From positions 1 through 5,074 of the forward strand of contig JAFDFH010000205.1 of NCBI GenBank assembly GCA_019309945.1: a DNA stretch of 5,074 nt, read 5' to 3'. A program made the translations under genes and the position numbers. Numbering within the stretch: position 1 is the first letter of the stretch; each line of letters opens with the position of its first letter. This stretch comes from Deltaproteobacteria bacterium. GTDB taxonomy: Bacteria; Desulfobacterota; Desulfobacteria; Desulfobacterales; JAFDFH01. The notes below the pieces were generated by a model. That model saw only the letters and a program-made list of their open reading frames with translations, was not told the DNA's origin and did no database searches. Of this stretch, positions 1 to 5,074 are shown one piece after another.

Positions 1-1143
1 GGGGATGCATATCTTACCGGCATACTTCCCACCCCCGGAATTGCATTGATAACATCATTGACAGGGGCAAACGCGGGAATTGTCATCTCAGCGTCTCATA
101 ATCCGTTTTACGATAATGGCATAAAGCTGTTTAACAAAGACGGGTATAAACTTTCCGATAAAAATGAAGCGGAAATTGAACAACTTCTCCTAAAAAGTGA
201 AATTGCTTTAAAGTGCAAAGGTATCCGTGAAACCGGGCGGGTGTATCAAAATAGGGATGCTGGAAAAAATTATGCGGCTTTCCTAAAAGGTACCCTGCCG
301 AAGGGATGTTCTTTTAAAGGGATAAAGATCGTTATCGATTGTTCCAATGGCGCAACCTACCGTATTGCACCCGAAATATTTGATGATCTAGGGGCGCAAA
401 TTGAATCGATGTTTATAAATCCTGACGGCAAAAATATTAATGCCAACTGTGGTTCCCAGCATCCTGAGGCACTTGCCAGAAAGGTAGTGGAAAATAGAGC
501 GGACATCGGTCTTGCCTTTGATGGGGATGGAGACAGGTTGATTGTATCGGATGAAAAAGGGAATATTATTCACGGGGATCAGATTCTTGCCATCTGTGCC
601 AGGGACATGCAACAAAAAGGGGTGCTCAAAAACAACATTCTGGTCAGCACAGTTATGAGCAATATGGGGCTTGGGGTTGCTTTGAGAGATATGGGAATTG
701 CCCATGTCAAGGTAAATGTTGGAGATCGTTATGTTTTCGAAAAAATGGTTACGATTGGGGCGGTCCTTGGGGGCGAGGATTCAGGCCACCTGATTTTTTT
801 AGACCACCACACCACCGGAGACGGTATTTTGGCCGCCCTCAGACTTATAGAGGCTCTGAAAGCCGAAGCCAAACCACTTTCTGAACTCAGCCAAATTATG
901 ACCCTTTTCCCACAGGTTCTCCTGAATGTAGAAGTGAAGCGAAAACCTGAAATAAAGAACATTCCGGAGATCGAAGACGCGATAAAATCGGTAGAAGCGT
1001 GCCTGGGTGAAAAGGGCAGGGTGCTGGTCCGTTATTCAGGGACACAACCCCTTTGCAGAGTCATGGTTGAAGGACCGGTACTTGATGAAGTCAGCCGGTA
1101 CTGCCGGCAGATTGCAGATATTGTTGAGGAAAAACTCGGGTAA
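1..1143 (+). CDS. glmM: Phosphoglucosamine mutase, 5'-truncated by the window edge
   Basis: GlmM converts glucosamine-6-phosphate to glucosamine-1-phosphate in the cytoplasm, on the path to UDP-N-acetylglucosamine for peptidoglycan and lipopolysaccharide. The frame is open from base 1 and gives 380 residues before TAA. Comparison with a remembered E. coli GlmM suggests about 70 N-terminal residues lie outside the window. Visible motifs, numbered from window codon 1: the phosphoserine active-site loop SASHNP (catalytic Ser32, equivalent to E. coli Ser102), the magnesium loop FDGDGDR (173-179), the sugar-specificity loop GEDSGH (258-263) with TTGDG shortly after, and the C-terminal phosphate-binding loop RYSGTQPLCRVM (344-355). 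That loop has Gln where SGTEP is usual. GEDSGH followed by TTGDG fits GlmM better than a phosphomannomutase/phosphoglucomutase. The family needs phosphorylation of the active-site serine. A TTG at position 46 is only an internal leucine codon, not the start. The gene converges on the BAX-inhibitor-like gene. Confidence 0.95.
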   Translation, partial: GDAYLTGILPTPGIALITSLTGANAGIVISASHNPFYDNGIKLFNKDGYKLSDKNEAEIEQLLLKSEIALKCKGIRETGRVYQNRDAGKNYAAFLKGTLPKGCSFKGIKIVIDCSNGATYRIAPEIFDDLGAQIESMFINPDGKNINANCGSQHPEALARKVVENRADIGLAFDGDGDRLIVSDEKGNIIHGDQILAICARDMQQKGVLKNNILVSTVMSNMGLGVALRDMGIAHVKVNVGDRYVFEKMVTIGAVLGGEDSGHLIFLDHHTTGDGILAALRLIEALKAEAKPLSELSQIMTLFPQVLLNVEVKRKPEIKNIPEIEDAIKSVEACLGEKGRVLVRYSGTQPLCRVMVEGPVLDEVSRYCRQIADIVEEKLG

Positions 1144-1151
1144 ACATTCAC

Positions 1152-1181
1152 TGCAGGACACGCATGTAAACGTGTCCTGCA
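1152..1181. terminator. Hairpin between convergent genes, probable terminator
   Basis: A perfect 11-bp inverted repeat, TGCAGGACACG (1152-1162) and CGTGTCCTGCA (1171-1181), encloses an 8-base loop. It begins 8 bases after the glmM stop and ends 33 bases before the stop of the facing minus-strand gene. That is where a bidirectional terminator would be expected. Neither side is followed by a clear run of T, so it is not a textbook intrinsic terminator. It may instead be an RNA 3'-end stabiliser or act with Rho. Confidence 0.6.
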
Positions 1182-1214
1182 ACGAAATCTTTGAAAAATG
1201 TTCCATTCCAAAAT

Positions 1215-1919
1215 TTAATCTCTACTGCCCCCGAATATATACAGCATGAACAAAAATAAATTGATAAAGTCCAGGTATAATGTCAGGGCACCTAAAATTG
1301 CACCTTTTCGAATCACACCCGCTTCAAGCCCGCTCGGTTGTGTCACCGCCATAGTTTTAAGTTTTTGGGTGTCATAGGCGGTCAGGCCGATAAAAATAAA
1401 AACGCCCAGATAACTGATGATCAAAGTCATACCATGATTGCGCATAAAAAGATTGACCACCGATGCGATAATAATGCCGATCAGCCCCATGGTCATAAAG
1501 CCACCCATGGATGTCAGGTCGCGTTTTGTGATCATGCCGTATATGCTACAGGCAGTAAAGGTTGCGGCACAGATAAAAAATACCGAAGTGATAGAAGATT
1601 TCGTGTATACCAGAAATATAAATGAAAGGGTAGCGCCGTTAAGGGCCGAATAGAGCAGAAACAGGGCCGTAGTAGTTGATGCCTGCATTTTTTGGACTCT
1701 AGAGCTGATGGTAAACACCAGTGCAAGTTCGCCGATGATCAGTCCAAAAAAAATCAGTCGATTCCCGAAAATTAGGTTAATCAGGGACGGACTGTTGGCG
1801 ACATAAAACGATACAAAACCCGTTAGTGCAAGCCCTATGGCCATCCAATTGTAAACACTGCGTATAAATTCATTGACCATAATTTGGGTTTGTGTTCTTT
1901 TAAGCGGTATTGACTCCAT
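1215..1919 (-). CDS. BAX inhibitor-1 (Bax1-I/YccA/YbhL/YetJ) family membrane protein
   Basis: This is a 234-residue inner-membrane protein of the BI-1/TMBIM family. Characterised bacterial members are a pH-sensitive calcium leak channel (Bacillus YetJ) and a modulator of the FtsH protease (E. coli YccA). Which role applies here cannot be read from the sequence. About seven hydrophobic helices are visible, near residues 22-41, 54-71, 84-105, 110-130, 139-158, 164-182 and 206-229. The family signature is intact: GLTAYDTQKLK (178-188) and LYLDFINLFLFML (214-226). Asp183 and Asp217 match the paired aspartates that gate YetJ. The protein ends in the family-typical short tail after the last helix (GGSRD). 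Length is normal. The start is ATG at 1917-1919, with an excellent Shine-Dalgarno AGGAGG at 1925-1930 and a 5-base spacer. It is transcribed alone, convergent with glmM. Its upstream region is invaded by a MITE-like element. Confidence 0.93.
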   Translation of the reverse strand: MESIPLKRTQTQIMVNEFIRSVYNWMAIGLALTGFVSFYVANSPSLINLIFGNRLIFFGLIIGELALVFTISSRVQKMQASTTTALFLLYSALNGATLSFIFLVYTKSSITSVFFICAATFTACSIYGMITKRDLTSMGGFMTMGLIGIIIASVVNLFMRNHGMTLIISYLGVFIFIGLTAYDTQKLKTMAVTQPSGLEAGVIRKGAILGALTLYLDFINLFLFMLYIFGGSRD

Positions 1920-1956
1920 TGATACCTCCTGTGTTTTTTCATTGCTGTTTCAATAT

Positions 1957-2098
1957 GAGACCTTTGAAAAGTGGTAATTTTTATTCGAGTTCAAGGAAGG
2001 CGAAAATTTCAACCACAGGAATATATTGAATATTTCGAGGATTGAAATTTAAGCCTGACGCAGAAATCGGGCAAAAAGTGCCGTTTTGCAAAGGTCTC
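1957..2098. mobile_element. MITE-like palindromic element with 5-bp target duplication
   Basis: The 142-base element begins GAGACCTTTG and ends with its exact complement CAAAGGTCTC (2089-2098). It is flanked on both sides by AATAT (1952-1956 and 2099-2103), as expected of a transposition target duplication. The arms continue to pair imperfectly inward. A strong inner pairing is 1999-2012 with 2042-2055, 12 of 14 positions, including exact AAATTTCAA/TTGAAATTT. The remaining 29 bases at the centre are also partly self-complementary. There is no room for a transposase, so it would need one supplied by a full-length insertion sequence with matching ends. A family name cannot be given from sequence alone. 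The alternative is a non-mobile extragenic palindrome. It lies 37 bases upstream of the BAX-inhibitor-like start codon and probably contributes to that gene's promoter region or 5' leader. Confidence 0.7.
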
Positions 2099-2280
2099 AA
2101 TATACAGTTAAATAAACATAACACAACATCAACATTTTTCAATACGAAAAATGAAAAGTATATTCGCCCTGATTTGGTAAAAAGATTTCCAGTTCGCTTG
2201 TATGTAACTTCTCAATATGTTCAGGTAGGCCCGCTACGCCATCCGGTAATTTTTTTCAATACGGCCAAAACTTGCCTTTA

Positions 2281-2388
2281 AGGGCGCCTAACAGTGACCC
2301 GCGCATGGGGTCTAAAATGAGTGTGTCGTTTAGCACAAACAGCCAACAATCAACAATTTATGCTGTTCGGGTCACTGTAAGCCGCCCT
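2281..2388. repeat. Long inverted repeat with two internal hairpins, unknown function
   Basis: The outer arms 2281-2301 and 2368-2388 are complementary at 19 of 21 positions, including an uninterrupted ACAGTGACCCG/CGGGTCACTGT. Inside, CTAAA/TTTAG (2312-2316 with 2329-2333) and AACAGC/GCTGTT (2338-2343 with 2362-2367) can pair at the same time. The second stacks directly on the outer stem. Together they would make a three-way-junction fold. An alternative hairpin AAGCCG/CGGCTT (2379-2384 with 2392-2397) competes for the right arm. The left arm contains GCCTAAC, matching the RYYYAAC core of integron attC sites. The opposite core, expected as GTTRRRY, reads GTAAGCC, so it is not a clean attC. 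A structured RNA, a decayed mobile-element end and a protein-binding cruciform are all possible. Confidence 0.55.
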
Positions 2389-2522
2389 AAACGGCTTCAA
2401 ACAGTTGCCCGTTTCGAAAAAAATGACCGGATGACTCCGCTGGTAGTTTTAACCGTTTAACCATAAGTTTTTCCGAAGTTACGCTTGTATTAGTTTGCGA
2501 AGGGGTTTAAATTCGCTTAGAT

Positions 2523-2807
2523 ATGAAGCCCGAACAAATATATCAAAATTTAAAAGAAGTCGCTGAAAAACTTAGCATTGTTGTTTTAGAACAAAATTTG
2601 CGAAAAACGTCGGCAGGTATAAAAGTAAAAAGTGGGTTATGCAGGGTAAAAGGACAAAATCGATTTGTCATGGATAAACACATCTCGATTCATGAAAAAA
2701 ATGAACTGCTGGCCTATTGTCTCAGTCAATTGCCCCATGAAGGAATTTATGTCATACCCGCCGTACGGACAATCATTAAGAAATTCACCCGGGATAAAAA
2801 GCAATAA
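2523..2807 (+). CDS. Conserved-looking small hypothetical protein, 94 residues
   Basis: I do not recognise a named domain. It encodes a soluble, lysine-rich protein with no signal peptide, membrane helix or cysteine metal motif. The pattern suggests an N-terminal helix (about 3-17), strands around 20-50 including LCRVKGQNRFVMDK, a helix with HEKNELLAYCLSQL (about 57-70), then GIYVIPAVRTIIKKF and a basic tail. It reads as a small folded alpha/beta protein. The amino-acid composition is ordinary for a real gene, and no longer frame competes. The ATG is fixed by an in-frame TAA at 2508-2510. The nearest purine-rich tract, GAAGGGG at 2499-2505, is too far upstream to be a good ribosome site. A weak promoter (TTGTAT 2485-2490, 17 bases, TAAATT 2508-2513) would give a nearly leaderless message. 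xseA follows 106 bases downstream on the same strand. Confidence 0.7.
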   Translation: MKPEQIYQNLKEVAEKLSIVVLEQNLRKTSAGIKVKSGLCRVKGQNRFVMDKHISIHEKNELLAYCLSQLPHEGIYVIPAVRTIIKKFTRDKKQ

Positions 2808-2814
2808 ACTAAAG

Positions 2815-2846
2815 TTTACATAATATACCTTATCAGACGTTATAAT
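2815..2846 (+). promoter_or_regulatory. Possible sigma70-type promoter for xseAB
   Basis: A perfect TATAAT lies at 2841-2846, in the gap between the small hypothetical gene and xseA. The best upstream partner is TTTACA at 2815-2820 (5 of 6 to TTGACA), but the spacer is 20 bases, longer than the ideal 17. The -10 box is about 67 bases before the xseA ATG. The gap is AT-rich, so a chance match is quite possible. Confidence 0.35.
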
Positions 2847-2913
2847 TTCGATGAATTTACAATAATTCGCTCATCAAGTGTTTTGTGTTTCGTTTGAATA
2901 TATTAGGAACGAT

Positions 2914-4362
2914 ATGACATCACAATCCGCTGATTCGAATTCGGTGTCTAGCAGCAACAGTCAACACCGGATTTACTCTGTCTCCGAGCTAACTGCTGAA
3001 ATCAAAATTTTACTTGAAGAGAAATTTCCTTTTTTATGGATCATTGGGGAAATCTCCAATTTTAGGATTCCGGTCTCAGGACATTTTTATTTTACATTAA
3101 AAGATGAAAATGCCCAAATACAAGCGGTAATGTTTCGGGGACAAAACCGAAATTTAAAATTCGTGCCTGAAGATGGGATGAATATCACAGGTCTGGGAAG
3201 GCTAAACGTTTATGAGCATAGAGGTAACTATCAGATAATATTCGAATATCTTGAACCAAAAGGTGTCGGTGCATTACAGGTAGCATTTGAGCAACTTAAA
3301 GCCCGGCTTTTAGATGAAGGCCTCTTTAATGAACAAAATAAAAAGCCATTACCTTTTCTTCCGCGCAAAATAAGCATCATAACCTCCCCCACAGGTGCTG
3401 TTGTTCATGATATTTTAAATATTATCGATAGACGATTCCCCAATGTTTTCATTGAAGTCATGCCGGTTAAAGTGCAGGGCGATGGTGCCGAAATGACAAT
3501 TGTATCCGCTATCAACCTGTTGAATGTGAGGAGGAATACAGATGTCGCGATCTTGGCCAGAGGCGGAGGATCTTTGGAAGATCTGCATGCCTTCAATTCA
3601 GAAGACGTCGCCAGAGCTATTTTTAAATCTGAAATTCCGATCATTTCGGCTGTGGGACACGAAATCGACTTTACGATTGCTGATTTCGTCGCCGACCTGC
3701 GAGCTCCCACACCATCAGCTGCGGCAGAATTAGTCGTTCCTTTAAAAGAAAATCTAACCCACCGATGCGAAGCGCTTGCAAAGACTTTAAAAGCACGATT
3801 TTTTATTTATATTGGATATTTACGAACGATTTTAAATGAAACCTCAAAGCGACTGGTTGATCCTAAGAAAAAAATACAGGATTTGAGACTCCGAACAGAT
3901 GACTTTACCGGACGACTGGTTCGGAGGTTTACCGACAATTTGTATCAAAGGCGTGAACGCCTTTTCTGGCGGGTTGACAGGTTATATGCAAACACTCCCC
4001 AGGTACATATCAACAAAGTTAAATATAAACTTGAACAAATTAATAATAACTTATTAATTTATTTTAAAATATATTTAGATAAAAATTGCCATCAACTTCG
4101 AGAATTGACAGCGAGCTTGTATGGATTGAGTCCTGCTGCAATTTTGGACCGAGGGTACAGCATCACCCGGACTGTTCCGGATGCTGCTGTTGTGAGAGAT
4201 CCAAAAACGGTTCGACGAGGACAGGATCTTGAAGTGATGTTGTCAAAAGGTTCCTTGTTTGTGAGTGTTCGACATCGAAAGCTGGGGGAATCGGAGATTT
4301 CAGCCTTAACCAACCCTAAGGCGGTGGAGGGAAAATCAGATAATGGCCAAACCGACTTTTGA
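2914..4362 (+). CDS. xseA: Exodeoxyribonuclease VII large subunit
   Basis: XseA is the catalytic subunit of exonuclease VII, a cytoplasmic enzyme that degrades single-stranded DNA from either end without needing a metal ion; it works in repair and recombination together with several XseB subunits. The 482-residue product has a Ser/Asn-rich leader (1-19) and an OB-fold DNA-binding domain (about 20-116, with WIIGEISNF and SGHFYFTLKD). The nuclease domain follows (about 117-330), then a long helical region that binds XseB, and a C-terminal segment with ILDRGYSI. The four catalytic residues known from E. coli (Asp155, Arg205, His238, Asp241) align at a constant +11 offset with Asp166, Arg216 (ARGGGSLEDL), His249 and Asp252 (VGHEIDFTIADF). 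ATG at 2914 is chosen over the in-frame GTG at 2878 because AGGA (2905-2908) sits 5 bases before it. The extra 12 residues from 2878 resemble no family sequence. The 3' end overlaps xseB by 20 bases. Confidence 0.96.
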   Translation: MTSQSADSNSVSSSNSQHRIYSVSELTAEIKILLEEKFPFLWIIGEISNFRIPVSGHFYFTLKDENAQIQAVMFRGQNRNLKFVPEDGMNITGLGRLNVYEHRGNYQIIFEYLEPKGVGALQVAFEQLKARLLDEGLFNEQNKKPLPFLPRKISIITSPTGAVVHDILNIIDRRFPNVFIEVMPVKVQGDGAEMTIVSAINLLNVRRNTDVAILARGGGSLEDLHAFNSEDVARAIFKSEIPIISAVGHEIDFTIADFVADLRAPTPSAAAELVVPLKENLTHRCEALAKTLKARFFIYIGYLRTILNETSKRLVDPKKKIQDLRLRTDDFTGRLVRRFTDNLYQRRERLFWRVDRLYANTPQVHINKVKYKLEQINNNLLIYFKIYLDKNCHQLRELTASLYGLSPAAILDRGYSITRTVPDAAVVRDPKTVRRGQDLEVMLSKGSLFVSVRHRKLGESEISALTNPKAVEGKSDNGQTDF

Positions 4363-4594
4363 AAAAGCGATGCAACAGCTTGAAGGAATCGTTCAGGAAC
4401 TTGAAACCGGAGACTTACCCCTTGAGCGGGCAATAAAAAAGTTTGAGGAAGGGATTAAGCTTTCGAAATTCTGTTCTGAGGCCCTGGATGAAACGGAAAA
4501 GCGAATCCAAATACTTTTGCAAGATCAAGAGGGAAAGGTAACGGAAAAACCCTTTATAACGGAAAATGAGTCAGAAGACGGGACCCCGGAATAG
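4343..4594 (+). CDS. xseB: Exodeoxyribonuclease VII small subunit
   Basis: XseB is the non-catalytic helical subunit that binds the XseA helical arm and is needed for exonuclease VII activity. The 83-residue product has the normal family length. It carries the family's helical hairpin: FEKAMQQLEGIVQELETG, then DLPLERAIKKFEEG, then a second long helix ending EKRIQILL (about 51-59). The acidic C-terminal tail is also typical. The start ATG at 4343 lies inside the end of xseA in another frame, a 20-base overlap that suggests translational coupling. GGAGGG at 4326-4331, inside xseA, is a ribosome site with an 11-base spacer. Expression is expected to follow xseA, keeping the subunits made together. 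Confidence 0.96.
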   Translation: MAKPTFEKAMQQLEGIVQELETGDLPLERAIKKFEEGIKLSKFCSEALDETEKRIQILLQDQEGKVTEKPFITENESEDGTPE

Positions 4595-4650
4595 GATTGG
4601 TCAATCCGCAAAAAAACACCTACCCTGCCACCATATTGGAACTTAAAAAT

Positions 4651-4673
4651 ACTGTGAGCTTGCCAACTGTGAG
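4651..4673. repeat. Short direct repeat ACTGTGAG upstream of dxs
   Basis: ACTGTGAG occurs at 4651-4658 and again at 4666-4673, offset by 15 bases, about 40-60 bases before the dxs start. It could be a paired protein-binding site or chance. No promoter boxes with good spacing were found in this 117-base gap. Confidence 0.25.
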
Positions 4674-4696
4674 GTTTAAAGGAAAAAAATTAGCAT

Positions 4697-4701
4697 AGGA
4701 G
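4697..4701 (+). promoter_or_regulatory. Ribosome binding site that decides the dxs TTG start
   Basis: AGGAG lies 10 bases before TTG at 4712-4714. An in-frame TAG at 4691-4693 excludes longer products. No ATG or GTG occurs in frame near the family's usual N-terminus. The site therefore supports TTG as the dxs initiation codon. Confidence 0.7.
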
Positions 4702-4711
4702 TTGTAACAAA

Positions 4712-5074
4712 TTGAACTTACTCGACAACATTAATTACCCTTCAGATTTAAAAGGTCTTTCCCGTTCGGATCTTCACACGCTTGCTGCGGAAATACGCAA
4801 GGTTATCGTGAACGTTGTATCTAAGAACGGGGGGCACCTGGCCTCAAGCCTTGGTGCAGTGGAGCTGACAATTGCACTTCATTATGTTTTTGATGGCCCT
4901 AAAGATAAAATCGTATGGGATGTCGGACATCAGTCTTACGCGCACAAGATAATTACCGGCCGCCGGGAAAAATTTCATACCCTTCGGACACACGACGGAA
5001 TTTCCGGTTTTACGCGCATGAGTGAAAGCCCCTACGATGCATTTACAACCGGCCATAGTGGTACTTCGATATCG
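4712..5074 (+). CDS. dxs: 1-deoxy-D-xylulose-5-phosphate synthase, 3'-truncated by the window edge
   Basis: Dxs condenses pyruvate with glyceraldehyde-3-phosphate, using thiamine diphosphate. This is the first step of the MEP pathway to isoprenoids, and the product also feeds thiamine and pyridoxal synthesis. Only the first 121 codons of a protein normally about 620-640 residues long are present. They match the family start closely: LLDNINYPSDLKGLS, then the first thiamine-binding-domain motif KNGGHLASSLGAVELT (His42, equivalent to E. coli His49), IVWDVGHQSYAHKIITGRR (67-85), and YDAFTTGHSGTSIS (108-121). Family members usually read GHQAYPHKI and GHSSTSIS, so Ala77 and Gly117 are mild departures. 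The start is TTG, with AGGAG 10 bases upstream. It follows xseB on the same strand after 117 bases, with no clear terminator between, so read-through from xseAB is likely. ispA, often found between these two genes, is missing here. Confidence 0.95.
   Translation, partial: MNLLDNINYPSDLKGLSRSDLHTLAAEIRKVIVNVVSKNGGHLASSLGAVELTIALHYVFDGPKDKIVWDVGHQSYAHKIITGRREKFHTLRTHDGISGFTRMSESPYDAFTTGHSGTSIS

Larger units (their letters stand above)
1920..2522. other. Gene-free intergenic region of about 600 bases
   Basis: It lies between the divergent BAX-inhibitor-like gene and the small gene at 2523, so promoters for both directions should be here. It contains a MITE-like element (1957-2098) and a branched inverted repeat (2281-2388). 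Between them, 2104-2280 is AT-rich. There a 12-base direct repeat TTTTTCAATACG occurs at 2135-2146 and 2252-2263. After the second element is a short hairpin AAACGG/CCGTTT (2389-2394 with 2409-2414) and a near-tandem 8-mer TTTTAACC-GTTTAACC (2447-2462). Open frames of 62-79 codons crossing the region run through the repeats and resemble no family I know. Confidence 0.75.

Noticed and set aside
1007..1249. 80-codon open frame overlapping the end of glmM
   Set aside because: It is a shadow in another frame of glmM, then crosses the terminator hairpin and the end of the opposing gene.
1338..1726. Several open frames within the BAX-inhibitor-like gene
   Set aside because: They are alternative-frame shadows of a gene with a clear family signature and strong ribosome site.
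2042..2281. 79-codon open frame on the + strand starting at TTG
   Set aside because: It begins inside the right arm of the MITE-like element and runs into unrelated intergenic sequence. It has no ribosome site and no recognisable domain.
2286..2384. Integron attC site
   Set aside because: GCCTAAC fits one core, but the opposite core GTAAGCC breaks the required GTT. No integrase, cassette gene or second attC is in view. It is kept only as an unexplained inverted repeat.
2272..2460. 62-codon open frame on the + strand
   Set aside because: It runs straight through the long inverted repeat, which explains most of its sequence. It has no good ribosome site and resembles no protein family.
2878..2913. 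Longer xseA N-terminus from GTG at 2878
   Set aside because: The GTG has no ribosome site, whereas ATG at 2914 has AGGA at the right distance. The extra 12 residues are not family-like.
4594..4607. Terminator after xseB (GGATTG/CAATCC)
   Set aside because: The usable stem is about 5 bp with a 4-base loop, and it is followed by an A run rather than a T run on the + strand. It is too weak to call.

Overview
The window carries five protein genes that can be named or strongly supported, one unrecognised small gene, and about 600 bases with no convincing gene. Four of the named genes are housekeeping genes. The protein sequences read like those of a Gram-negative anaerobe of the Desulfobacterota (deltaproteobacterial sulfate reducers). 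That placement is an inference from general sequence character and gene mix, not from a marker gene.

Left part (1-1919): the 3' part of glmM (phosphoglucosamine mutase, cell-wall precursor synthesis) enters from the left edge on the + strand. It converges on a minus-strand gene for a seven-helix BAX-inhibitor-1 (YccA/YbhL/YetJ-type) membrane protein. The 71-base gap between the two stop codons holds a perfect 11-bp hairpin that probably ends transcription.

Middle part (1920-2522): this stretch is non-coding and holds two structured elements. The first, 1957-2098, looks like a small non-autonomous transposable element (MITE): 10-bp ends GAGACCTTTG/CAAAGGTCTC, a 5-bp flanking duplication AATAT, and imperfectly self-complementary arms. 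It lies only 37 bases upstream of the BAX-inhibitor-like gene. The second, 2281-2388, is a long inverted repeat (19 of 21 arm positions pair) that encloses two smaller hairpins, so it could fold as a branched structure. These two elements are the least explained parts of the window.

Right part (2523-5074): a 94-codon gene of unknown function is followed by xseA and xseB, the large and small subunits of exonuclease VII, which overlap by 20 bases. After a 117-base gap comes the start of dxs (1-deoxy-D-xylulose-5-phosphate synthase, first step of the MEP isoprenoid pathway), which runs off the right edge. xseB-ispA-dxs is a common bacterial gene order; here ispA is absent from between xseB and dxs. 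I found no evidence of a new defence, CRISPR or toxin-antitoxin system.
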